Positions 34,330 to 45,446 of a stretch of DNA of 64,000 bases are shown here, in pieces (the first letter of the stretch is position 1; each line of letters begins with the position of its first letter). Under the pieces are notes generated by a model. That model made no database searches, had not been told where the DNA came from, and saw only the letters and a list, made by a program, of their open reading frames with translations. A program made the position numbers and the translations under genes. This DNA is from Cannabis sativa (Eukaryota; Streptophyta; Magnoliopsida; Rosales; Cannabaceae), in contig NC_083606.1 of the NCBI RefSeq assembly GCF_029168945.1, positions 19,804,041-19,868,040 of the forward strand, given 5' to 3'.

Positions 34330-37130
34330 TATTAACCCCCAAAGTTCCCAAGCGACAATTCTTTCATTTCCTTTGGGTAAGCTGCTAAGCGAGCCCTAGA
34401 AAAGCTGCTTCCTTTCTCTCTATATCAATGGGCGATCATTTCTCTTTATTCTAGGGTTCAACAAATCATATCCAATCGAATCTCAGAAGTTCTAGCTAGA
34501 TTCAATTTTTCAGTTCTGACAGATACATATCGGTAAAATCTCATCCAATTTGGGTGTCCGAATATTTTTTTGTTTTTCTTAAAATTCGGATCTTAGTCAA
34601 AATCGAAAGTTCTTGTTTGTATCTTCTCTTTTTAGGTTGAGAGAATATTTCTGTTGGGTTCAGTTGGCTTGGTCATATGATATTGTGTGTTTTTTAAGTT
34701 GAGAAAATGTTTGAAGAGCTGGGTCTGAGCTCTTTTTTCATTTTTAGATTTTTGATGTTGCTGTTTAAGTTTTTTGTTTTGGTACACGTGTACGAGTTTA
34801 AATTTTCAAGAGATGATCTTTTTGGGTTGGGTAATTCATGTTTCTGATAGTTGTTGTTTTAATTCATTGAGATAAGTGAGGTTTTGATTTGTATGTGTCT
34901 TTTGATTGTCACTATTTATTGGATTTCAATATGAGCTTATTATTTATTCATTTCTGGTTTAAGAAGCTATCTTTGTGCTCAACTTAACTCGATTTAGATG
35001 GATATATATTATATTTAAAACAATGATGATCCCATTCAAACTGGCTTTCGTTTCAAAGCTCATGAAGATTGTTTATTTTTTGTCTACATTCTAATTGGCT
35101 GTACCGACTATTGACGTGATTTTCGCCCATTGGAGATGTAATTACAAACAAAATGAATATTCAGTTTAGGAAAGCTATGGTTTGTCATTACATGTGTTCT
35201 GCATTGAGGCTATTGAGAACTAGGCTACGTGAGTGTGATGAACTAGGCTACGTGATGTGTCTAGTCAGAGAAAAGATCTCCAGGCTAGGGAGGAAAAAAA
35301 TACGTTGTAAAGATTGAACCTAGAAATATCTATATTTTTTAGACTGCTTAAGAAATGGGAGAATTGTGTTCTTAACTTGTTGTTAAGTGGACGAGTGCCT
35401 TTTTTTCTTCTTCAAGGTTTTATTATCTGTCGGCCATCTGATTGTAGTATTGAATATTATGTTAGATTTAATTATTTGTACTGAATTTATCATGTAGCCT
35501 ATTTTTGATTTTTTTTTAAAATCCACATTAAATGTTCAAAGAATGTGATGTCAAATTATATGTTTCTCACTTCAAGATGTCTTTTCATTCAGTTTTAATA
35601 ATTGTTCTGCCTGCTTGGGTGGAGGCACCTGAATCGTTAGTGAAATAGCAGAATGCCAAAGGAGAGAAGAGATCGTTCTGTCTCACGTGATAGGTGCCGA
35701 TTTTCTCCATTTCCTTGCAGCTCTAGTAATAGAAGGCGATCGCCTAAGATTTCTTCTGATTCTGAAGAAAATGTTAAAGAATGGGAAGAAGCCAGATGCC
35801 CTGTTTGCATGGAGCATCCTCACAATGCAGTTCTTCTCATTTGTTCATCTCACGATAAAGGGTGCCGCCCATACATGTGTGACACTAGCTACCGCCATTC
35901 AAATTGTCTAGACCAGTTTCGCAAGTCATTTGCAACAGATACCCCATCAACAGTGTCACAACAAGAAGAAAATCAAGTAATAACAGCAGAAACAGAACTA
36001 CAAGAAGAAGAAACTCAACTGTCAACCACAGATACAGTGCGGGAAGAAGACGAAGAAGAAGAAGAAGAAACTCAGCTTCTGAACACTAACTTGTCTCCTG
36101 ATCAGACCTTAGAATCAACAGTTACTGTGGTGCAAGAAGAAATAACAGTGGAGGGGTCTCTCACTTGTGAGCATCAGATCCCACCAAAGATTGTGTGTCC
36201 TCTCTGCCGTGGGCAAGTAAAAGAATGGACCGTTGTGGATTCTGCTCGTCGTTTCATGAATGCAAAATCAAGAAGTTGCTCATCTGAAACATGTAGTTTT
36301 ACGGGAACTTATACAGATCTCAGAAAGCATGCAAGGCTAGAGCACCCTCAAGTGCGCCCATCAGATGCAGACCCTGAGCGACAGCGTAATTGGAGGAGAT
36401 TGGAGCGTCAAAGAGACCTTGGTGACCTGCTCAGTACACTTCAATCATCAATGGGAGATGAAAGGAGTAGTGATGAAAGCATCTTACCTATTGATGATGG
36501 TGGTTGGCTGACTGTATTCTTCTTGATCAGAGTTTTCAGACCAGGATCTTCATCAAGGAGCAGCAGCTGGTCAGGTAGCTCTAGAACCAGAGCGCAGTTG
36601 AGTATCAGAAGAAGATCAACCAGACTATGGGGTGACAACTATGAAGAGGATACTGGTTCTTCTTCCAGAGAAGAAGATAATAATGAATCTTCTGATGATG
36701 GATCAGGTCCTTGGACACGCCGTGACCGTGTCAGGCGACGCACAACCCCAGACAACCTGCCATGACAGTTGAAGTAGTGTAGCATCTGGTTGTATTGCTA
36801 ACTCATCTTCAGCTTTCAAAAGTAAGCTCTGTTAATCTATATAGACTGGCATTAGTCAATCAATAGGTTTACTTGACTTAAACGGTTTCACTTGTTTGTT
36901 TCAGGCGGAAATTGAGAGAATTTTAAAGGGTTTCGAATATGTTCTACTGAGTGTGGAACAATGCGTGGAGTTATGGATATGTATCAAAAGAGTGAAAAAA
37001 AAATTGTAATTTCTTGAAACTTTCGATCAATCTATGATATTTTCTTTGGCAGCTTTCTCTTCACTTGCACTGCAATTACTGAACTTCCTGTTTTAATGTG
37101 TAAACCATTTAATAAAACGTGCTATATTCG
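34330..37130 (+). other. Transcription unit of the DUF1644 gene with introns in both UTRs
   Basis: The leader starts about 34330-34400. A 5' UTR intron begins at CG|GTAAAATC (34533), is T-rich, and ends before the ATG; the exact acceptor (35591, 35640 or 35651) is uncertain. The 3' UTR has a short intron, 36822-36904 (GTAAGC...TTTCAG, 83 bp). A polyadenylation signal AATAAA is at about 37111. Confidence 0.65.
35653..36765 (+). CDS. DUF1644 family zinc-finger-like protein
   Basis: This is an intact 370-aa single-exon reading frame of the plant DUF1644 family (PF07800), a Cys-rich, mostly nuclear-predicted group whose biochemical role is poorly known; some members are linked to stress and hormone responses. 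The first Cys block is at residues 49-90 (CPVCMEHPHNAVLL, GCRPYMCDTSYRHSNCLDQF). An acidic Glu/Gln-rich spacer spans about 95-165. The second Cys/His block spans about 172-250 (VCPLCRGQVKEW, CSSETCSFTGTYTDLRKHAR, HPQVRPSDADPERQRNW). A short hydrophobic stretch GGWLTVFFLIRVF is near 283-295, and the C-terminus is Ser/Arg-rich. The start MPKERRDRS fits the family. Codon use is ordinary and there are no breaks. It is the only clearly functional host gene in the window; the overlapping frames at 35687, 35904 and 36441 are shadows. Confidence 0.95.
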   Translation: MPKERRDRSVSRDRCRFSPFPCSSSNRRRSPKISSDSEENVKEWEEARCPVCMEHPHNAVLLICSSHDKGCRPYMCDTSYRHSNCLDQFRKSFATDTPSTVSQQEENQVITAETELQEEETQLSTTDTVREEDEEEEEETQLLNTNLSPDQTLESTVTVVQEEITVEGSLTCEHQIPPKIVCPLCRGQVKEWTVVDSARRFMNAKSRSCSSETCSFTGTYTDLRKHARLEHPQVRPSDADPERQRNWRRLERQRDLGDLLSTLQSSMGDERSSDESILPIDDGGWLTVFFLIRVFRPGSSSRSSSWSGSSRTRAQLSIRRRSTRLWGDNYEEDTGSSSREEDNNESSDDGSGPWTRRDRVRRRTTPDNLP

Positions 37131-37680
37131 CGGGCAACGGTGCTTTGAAACTGTGAATTGGTGCCTCGAGTTCGACCTTTGAATTGGCAGTAAAGAAACT
37201 GGAATTGGCTCTAGCTATTGTCACCTCTGTTGGCCCGCAGTGAAGAAGTATAAGAACCACGAAAGAGATGTGGGAAAGGAAAGCAGACTTGTTTAACCAG
37301 TTGCACCTTACAATGTTATTATTAGTAGTACTTCCTCGTCTTAAAAAGTTAAAACTTCTTATTTTCAAACTTTTTTCATCAAGATTTTGGTATTTTTTAA
37401 ATGATTTTAAAATGTAAATATTTTAAACATGACTGTATTGTAGCCAATTTTTCACGGACAGTTCAAAAGAATTGATTTTTTTTTTTTTGTCAAAAAAAAA
37501 ATGATTGATTTGTTGTATCTTAATGAATTGTAAAAAAATTGTATTTTTTATTTTCTTAATCATAAAATATTCTTTTAATATTTTATTTTTTTTAACAATT
37601 ATTAAAAAAACATTTATTTTTTTATTTTTTTATGTTTTTAAGAAGAAGAATGATTCAATAGAGGAATTAGTTAAGTTTAC
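37131..37680. other. Intergenic AT-rich region
   Basis: No gene is supported. The minus frame at 37093-37368 overlaps the 3' UTR and has no recognisable domain. Confidence 0.5.
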
Positions 37681-37689
37681 TTAAAATTT

Positions 37690-38400
37690 TAGATTTATTT
37701 ATTGAAAGCTCGGTTACATAGGTCTATGGTCTCGTCACTAGTTGAGATAATACTGTTTGCAAATTCAATTAATTGATTTTAATTAATCAATTATAATTTT
37801 AAAATTAGACTATGTGTTTATTTATGAATTTTTACTAAGTAACGACTTAATTGTGAAGAAAAGAGATTTTGGGGACTACCTGTTAATTAAGAGACTTTGT
37901 ATGGTCTAATTAATAAATAATATAAATGGCAAATTTATTTGATAATTACTTATAATTATTAAATGAATAGTTTTGACATTTATAGGATTGAATTTGAAAA
38001 ATATGGTATTATTGAAAGAAAAATAAGTGGTTAAAATAAGTGGCAAAATTGTAACTAGTAAAAGGCTCTTTAGTGGTCACTTTGTGTAATTTTTGTCCAT
38101 TATTTTATTCTTTTTTAATCCATATAATTCAAACCTAAGCCCTAGTTGAAACACTATAAAAAGGAACATGATGTTTTTATATCATCCAACAATTGACTTT
38201 CAACCTACCAAACCTAGTTTTCATTCTCTAACAACTAGTAGATGAGAGACACCTTCTATAGTGATTTTGAACCCTCCTTCATTGTTCTTCATCAAATTCA
38301 CCCATAGTAATAGAGTGTCATGCCCACACATAGCAAATCAATATCACACATTTAGTCCACATCTTCTAACCATTTAGAACTCAGACAAATATTAATATCA
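37690..38400 (+). repeat. Decayed fragment of an Angela-type LTR
   Basis: Sequence from GGTCTATGGTCTCGTCACTAG through a TATA-like region (ACTATAAAAAGG, about 38152) to CATGCCCACACATAGCAA follows the same order as 60050-60660 in the solo LTR at 48821-60916. Both LTR termini are missing, so it is an old truncated copy. Confidence 0.75.
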
Positions 38401-38604
38401 ATATGCATATATCATACATATATTCTTATGATAATTATCACTATGCTACTTTTGTCGACATACTTTATAATAATTTAAGTAGATAATCTAATAGTAAATA
38501 ATATAAACACTTACTATACCACGAGTCGACTTATCTTCGCAGTAAATGTACATATTTGACCAGTCTTCAAGACCTTTAAAACCATGGCTGCTCTAATACC
38601 AAGT
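38400..38604 (-). mobile_element. Internal leader fragment with primer-binding site of a long-LTR element
   Basis: On the minus strand, directly after the LTR end (...GGGTGTTACA), comes ACTTGGTATTAGAGCAGCC, one base off the initiator-Met primer-binding site TGGTATCAGAGC. Only about 200 bp of leader remains before unrelated sequence; gag and pol are gone. Confidence 0.7.
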
Positions 38605-39200
38605 TGTAACACCCTATCCCATAGGGACGCCACGTGTGTGATTATACAAACTAGTATAATACTAATAAATTAATTAATAATTAAAAACCATGATAATATT
38701 AAAAACTTGACTAAAATAAAATACTAATAATGTTATAAGGGCATAAAAAACGTGTTCTGGGGATCCCTGTTATAAAAGGTTTACAAAAGACTATGTACGA
38801 TAACAATTCAAAACACAAAATCAAAATACACAGCAGATACAACCCAAAACAACTCCTGGCAACTCGGCACACAGGTCGGTGGAGTCAATATGTACATTGC
38901 TGGAGAAGACTGTCACCTCATGGTCGATCTAGCTTTTCTTTGTCTTCACCTGCACCACATAGCACCTGTGAGTCACAAGGACTTAACAAGAAAAGTAATA
39001 ACAATAACCATGTAATTTATTATTTGAATATTATCAGTTATATCAGACAATCAGAATCAAACGATCACGCATTACTCATAAGATGAAATCCAAATCACTA
39101 CTGGCATCTGTCACAAATAGACATCAGTATAAAGATATTTAGTAATACAAAACCATTGGATCAATAATAGAAATCATATTCATCTAATAATATAATATAT

Positions 39201-39404
39201 GGGACACGATTTTGTCCCGTGATGTACTTTCACGGAATGTATTCCGTGGTACATTAGATGCGTCTCAGGGTACATTAGATGAGTCTCAAGGTACGTTACC
39301 ATTTTTTAACCCTAATTACCCCTAGATCAACCCCAGCCCTCAGATCAAATAACTCTCCCATTTAATGGTTGTCGTACATCACGGAATACATTCCGTGAAA
39401 GTAC
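39201..39404. mobile_element. Mutator-type MITE, copy 2 (right end truncated)
   Basis: It starts GGGACACGATTTTGTCCC exactly as the copy at 30164-30392 and stays very similar to the inverted GTACATCACGGAATACATTC near the right end. It then stops at about 39404, without the last 25 or so bases. It carries perfect 18-base palindromes CACGGAATGTATTCCGTG (39231-39248) and CACGGAATACATTCCGTG (39380-39397). Confidence 0.85.
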
Positions 39405-39588
39405 CTCATAAAGTAACCATCTTTGTTACATCACATAGCCTAATCAGACAAGTCAATGCTTTAATATGATAATCTTGTATTGCATTGCCTAATTAGGCAA
39501 GCCCGTGCCATAGCCTGACACCCATATATCACATAATCGCATCACCTAATTAGGTGAGTCTGTGCCACTACTTGGTACCAATATATCG

Positions 39589-41968
39589 TGTAACGTCCTA
39601 AATAATTAGGCACGCTACCCAAAATACTTATGGAATCCTAATCCCCTAATCGGGATTACTGATCAAAATAGCACAGAATTTAAACTTTTAAATTAAACAG
39701 AATGAAATAAAACTTTTAATACATTTAAACTTTTAAACGGTTGGGATCCCAAAAATATTTATAAACTTTATTACAAGTCATTTTTATTTCTAGCCGACCT
39801 AAGCAGCAAAACAGAATTCAAAAGTTCAACACTGATAGACCCTTAGCCTGCTTGGTCTGATATGGCTTGAACATGTACATTCTTCGCCCTACTCTTGAAA
39901 CTCATGGCTGATCAGCTAATGCCTTACCCTTTCCTGCACAGTAGAGCACCTGTGAGCCAAGCCCAGCAAGACAGTATAAATCATAACAAATATAATATGC
40001 TCATCATACTATTTAATAGATATGCCATTCACATATGTCTGTATAGCACAGACCTGATTAATATACCAACATGCCCATTTATGTCTACGTGGCGTAGACC
40101 TATGTGTTGCACTCACACATCTATTTAAATCTACATGATGTAGACCCACGTGTTGCTCTCACACGTCTAAATACATTAAGGCCTTAGAATTGGTTCATCT
40201 CGGTTATGGTTACCGAGTCTAACCCGATTATGCCTTGAGCGCATAATCCCTAAATCTCATTTGAAATAACATGGCATGACATTATACACATATATTACTA
40301 GGGTAATAACCCTAGCCTATTAGACCGTTCCTATTAGGGTAATAACCCTAATCCCGGTTACTAAACATTCATGCATATCACTCTCAATATAAGCGCCACT
40401 GTGCATACTCTACCTGCTAATCACTGTCTTACCTGTTGTCCAGCAATAAAAAGAGATTCTGAATCCTCGGGTGCTCCTGATCAGGTGCCGGTAATCCTAG
40501 TTACACAAATCTGGGATATTTTACACTTAGGGTTAACCCCTAATTCGATACTCATATAATTCAATCATGGCATTTAAAATTCAAATAATCATGCAGAGCT
40601 CAGAACGAGCTTTCCAACGATATAAAGAACTCCCAAATCGGAGTTCGGAATCAAAAGTTATGCATTTTCAAAATTCGACACCAAACTGCCCAAAAATCAC
40701 GAGGGCGGGCCGCGGCATGCCCAGACCATGCCGCGGCACCTGGGACAAAACTCAGGTTCCACCAAGAGGGGCGGGTCGCGGCATGCTCCAGAGCATGCCG
40801 CGGCATCTGGGTGCAGAACCCAGAAACCAGCCAAGAACATCACGATTTTCAGCAACCAAAACCAATCTTTTCACTCCAATTTCTCAACCAAACATCAAGA
40901 TTAACAAGTAAGGTCGCTAGCAAACAACAAGGAGTTAAAATCCATGTTTCAAACACTAAATCCCAATATTAAACTCACACTTACAGATTGCAATAAACAC
41001 AAAATTCATGCTTTACACTAGCTATACACAAGCTCAAGAACTTGAGCTAAGAATCCTTCAAACTCAACTAATTTCAAGCAATCACATAACAATATAACAT
41101 GAATTTCAAACTAGAAAAGTACCCTGTAATTACAATCCAAGCTCACAAACATGAATCCTAATCAATCCATGAAATTTCTCACTTAATTCATCAAAATTAC
41201 TACAAAATCTAAGAACATGCAACCTATCATCATTATCATCAAATTCATACTTTCAATCATATAATTCAGCAACTAAAAATAAGGTCAAGATCATGGAAAA
41301 TTACCTCAAAATCACAACAAAGCAAGAACAAAGATTTTCTCCCAAGATTTAGCTTCCAATCAAACCAAATTCCTCATAAATCAAGCTTTGAAAAACAAGA
41401 GGGTAAAAGGGGGAGAGGGAGAGGGTGAGAGAATGAAACAACCAGAAAATCAATCTATTTCCCTCAAAAGTCCATTTAATTCAATGTAAATCAAATATGG
41501 TCAAATGACCATTTTACCCCTAAGGCTTAAATACACACATACACCCTCACAAGGGTAATCTTGTCATTTCATGCATAAATACTTCACAATTAATTTCAGA
41601 TTATCACTCATCAAATAAAATGCCAATTAAATCAATCAAATTTGCATTTCGAGCCCAAACTCGGTTCGGCCCGAAATTCCCGGTTGTGACTATACCGCGC
41701 CAACCTGTCAGAACACACCTGAAAAGACAACACATGCATACTATATAATAATATAGTTCTATTAAGCACGTAATAAAATTAATTTCATCATTTTACTCTT
41801 CTCAGGTCATAATTACCAAAATGCCCCTGGCTCACCAACGGGGTCTTAACATATTAAAATTCATATTAATTCACATATAATAAATTATATAATAATATAA
41901 TTCCTCAATTATACATAATTATCTAGTTAGGGTTTTGCTAATCCATTTCATAATTCCAGGGTATTACA
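39589..41968. mobile_element. Solo LTR (2.38 kb) with TSD TATCG
   Basis: It begins TGTAACGTCCTAAATAA and ends CCAGGGTATTACA, flanked by TATCG at 39584-39588 and 41969-41973. No internal region is present. Chance frames at 39895, 40371 and 40567 lie in it. Two GC-rich hairpins lie at 40709-40802. The CACCTGTGAGYCA segment it shares with the surrounding LTR (near 38960 and 39950) suggests a related family. Confidence 0.92.
40709..40802. repeat. Two perfect GC-rich hairpins
   Basis: Hairpin 1 has arms GCCGCGGCATG (40709-40719) and CATGCCGCGGC (40727-40737). Hairpin 2 has arms CGCGGCATGCTC (40777-40788) and GAGCATGCCGCG (40791-40802). Both are followed by CAYCTGGG and preceded by GGGCGGG, so they are tandem copies of a unit of about 70 bp. 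Confidence 0.92.
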
Positions 41969-42000
41969 TATCGCATCGCCTAATTAGACGAGTCCGTACC

Positions 42001-45000
42001 TGTTAAGTAGTCAAAAATGCATATTTATTAGTGTAAAAATACAAAATAAAACTAATTCTATATAATATTTTCATGAAATTAATGTAATATTTTTTTATTT
42101 AAAAATATTGTAGTGTTGAGTTAATTTTTTAAGAAAAATAACATTTTATGACATAAATAAGAGAAAGAAAGAAATAAAAAAGACAAAAAGAAAATGCATT
42201 GTTTTTATTTAAAAAGAAATACAAATTAATTAGATTTTTAAAATATATATTTTTTATATTTATGTTGAAAATATTTTATTTGGATTTAACTTTGTTTGTA
42301 TTTAAATAAGAAAATAATATTTGTGAAAAGAAAAGAAAAGCAAAAGAAAAATGGTAAAAATGTGGTCCAAAGCATAGAAAAATGGTATTTTTGGAAGGGC
42401 TATTTTCAAAAATATGAGAAAAATTATTAAGGTTACGATAAATATGGTATAAAAAGTAAATGCCAATAAATATGACATTATCTAACCAATCAAACTAAAA
42501 ATATGGTTTTTTTTTTTTAAAAAAAAAAAAACCATATAAAACATTAAAAAGAAATCTGAATTTAAGATTCATAAAATATAAAAACTTAATTAAATTACCA
42601 TAAAAAATATTAAAATTCCCTTCATATTTATTTTTTTTAAAAAAAATAAAACAGATAAAAATATAGGGATCGTCGGAGTTGTCCATGGCGCCGGAAAAGT
42701 CACCGAAGTTTGCTACCGGCACCGAAAAGTCGTCGGAGTAGCTGCTGGTGCCGGAAAGTCGCCAGAGTAGCTGCCGGTGCCGAAAAAGTAATCAGAATGA
42801 GCATTGTCGCTAGAAAAATCACATGAAAAATCACCAAGAAACTTAAGAAACCGATTTCTCAATGAAGAAACCGGTTTCATGGTGATTTTTCCGGTAATTT
42901 TATCGGTGATAATGCCAATTTTGACGACTATTTTAGAGTTTGATGTCGGTGCCGGAAAAGTTGTCGGAGTAGTTGCCGGTGTCAGAAAAATCGCCGGAGT
43001 TATTGCCGGCGTAAAAAAAGTCGTCGGAATTGGCATTGTCGCCAGCAAAATCACTAGAAAAATTACCAAGAAAGTGGTTTCTTCATCAAGGACCTAGTTT
43101 CGTTACACAACAATAATAAAGATCATGAAAACAAAACAAAAATGATATACACTGAAAATAATTGAAACTAGTTTCATCAATCAACCTAATAGAGGAAAAA
43201 AAACACAAAAAAATAATCATAAATATAAACAAAATAACGCACAATGCACAATAATAATCTAAAACAAAATATAAGTGTGAAAACTAGTTTCAAACCTAGA
43301 AATAAAATAATAAAAAAGAAACTAAAAATGAAAAATATACAATAACATCATAAAATAGAGCAATCTCATTACAGAACCCTTAAAAGCTGTAAAACCAGTT
43401 TCGAACTTACGAACCCTGTGAAACCAGATTCGACACTATGAAAAATCATAATGAAATATAAATGCTAAACAATAAAGTCATTAGAGTTGCTACCGGCGCT
43501 AAAAAAGTCATCGAAATTGGCATTATCGCCGAAAAAATCACAAAAAAATTTACCAAGAAATGGGTTTCTTGATGAAGAAAAGAAACCAGTTTCTTGGTGA
43601 TTTTTCCGATAATTTTTCCAGCGACAATGCCAATTCCGGCGAATTTCCCAAAGTTTTTAGTCAGTACGGAAAAAGTCACCGGAGCAGCTATCGGTGTATT
43701 AGTCGTCAGAGTTGCTACCAACGCCAGAAAAGTTGTCAGAATTGCCATTGTCGTCAGAAAAATCATTGAAAAATTACCAAGAAATTGGTTTCTTGATTTT
43801 AACGAAATTTGCTGTCGGTGCCGAAAAAGTCGTCGGAGTAGCTGTTATCGCCAGAAAAGTCGTTAGAGTTGGTATTGTCAACGGAAAAATCACCAAGAAA
43901 GTAGTTTCCTCATGAAGAAATCCGTTTCTTGGTATTTTTTTTAGTGATTTTTTGGTGACAATACCAATTCCGATAAATTTTTCGGCGCTTGCAGCAACTT
44001 CGACGACTTTTCCGGCACCGACCGCTACTCCGACGACTTTTCCGGCACTGTCAGCAAACTCTGGTGACTTTTTCGTATCAGTGACAAATAAACATTCCTA
44101 AACAAATAAAAACATTAAATATGAGATTTTAAAACCAAATTACATATATATGACATATCAAATACCATAAAAAGCCCTAAAAATAAAAAAAAATACCATA
44201 TAAATTGGTTAAACTTTAATGTGCCATATTTATCATAAGAATCTTTAAAATCCTATAGTAGGTGTAATTTCTTCTTTTTAGAATGCAATTCAGCCCAACA
44301 AAGGAGCCCAGCTCGTAGCCCAGCTGGCCCATTTTTCTTCACCAAAAGACAGCCTCGCCACGAGGCGAGCTGTCATTCGCGCGCAGCAGCACGGGCCCCA
44401 TGAGGAACAGGCGTCAGGCGCCCTTGTCCCCTCTGCTTCCTCCACGCGCGCGTGGCATGCACCGGCCCATGTGGACCATACATTTGGCCCACTGCCCAGC
44501 CCCGAGAGTGGGGCTTCTCTCTCTCAGCACTCCATTAGCCAAAATGGCTTCAGCCACTTTCCACGTGGCGTTCTCTCGTCTCACCACGTGTTCACATGCA
44601 ACCAATGAGAGGGTGACACGTGGTAGATCCGAATTAAGTTATTTTGATTGTAAAAATATCCACATGCAATTTGTAATAAGTTTAATTGCGCATTAGTCTT
44701 TTTACCCTTCTATAAATAGAAGCTTAGGTTTTTAGAATTCAGTATAGTTCCAGAGTTTCAGATAGAAAAATCCAGAGAAAATGCTCTAAGCGCTCGGTGT
44801 TAGTTTACTACTTTTCTTAGTTAATTTTCTTATGGGTTTCTAAGTTCCCTTATTATTAAGGGGGACGATGAAACCTAGTGTATTTAATTAAGTATTTTTT
44901 TTATTTTGATTCTCAGTATAATATATGCCTATGATTTTTGCTTCTTAAAATAATATTTTTCATCTTTAATATCACGTATTTTTTATATTTATAAATTATT

Positions 45001-45446
45001 TATGCTTGGTTCCACATTTTACTAAAAATAATATTCTTTGATTTTTTGTATTTACATTAAATTGTTTCACATTTAAAGCTTAGAAGTTATAATTTTAAAG
45101 CGAAGGAAAATCTATTTTTTATTAGAAAATAATTGGTTTGATTACTGGTTAAATTATGAGAATCAATAAAAACATAAATATTTTTATATATACTTTAGTG
45201 GATTCTAAACCCTTAATAATATCCCCAAAGATCACTAAAAATATTTGTTACTGTCATTTTACTGTCATTTTTACTGTTTAAATATTTTATTTTATTTTAT
45301 TACCAAAAACCTCACCATTTTCGGAACTAGGTTAGAGTTGTATTAGCTTAGATTAAATAAGTATTTTCTTCAATCTCACGCAATTTCTATGGGTTCGACC
45401 TTGTTCTTCACAATCTCCTTAGTAGGTACCACTTTTGGTCACAACA
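42001..45446 (+). mobile_element. Solo LTR (3.45 kb) with TSD GTACC
   Basis: It begins TGTTAAGTAGTC and ends GGTCACAACA, flanked by GTACC at 41996-42000 and 45447-45451. The TATA box TATAAATA is at 44711-44718, followed by a leader-like region (44760-44900), so U3-R-U5 reads on plus. The U3 holds a large block of GCCGG/GTCGTCGG repeats (42660-44060) and a GC-rich block (44310-44460). It is of a Tat/Athila-like long-LTR style; no coding sequence is credible. Confidence 0.88.
42660..44060. repeat. Repeated GCCGG...GTCGTCGGAGT modules with fold-back centres
   Basis: The words GCCGGTGCCGGAAAAGTCG and GTCGGAGTAGCTG recur many times. They flip to the opposite strand around centres of type AATCACCAAGAAA...TTTCTTGGTGATT, at about 42826-42890, 43540-43610 and 43888-43945. 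The long plus and minus frames here (42713-43915) are low-complexity products of the repeat and not genes. Confidence 0.8.

Noticed and set aside
42713..43915. Several overlapping 67-118 aa frames on both strands
   Set aside because: Products of a low-complexity GCCGG/GTCGG repeat that is short of stop codons; compositionally biased and unlike any protein family.
44400..44696. 98-aa frame in a GC-richer stretch
   Set aside because: Lies in the U3 of a solo LTR just upstream of its TATA box; no domain, and a shadow frame occurs on the other strand.
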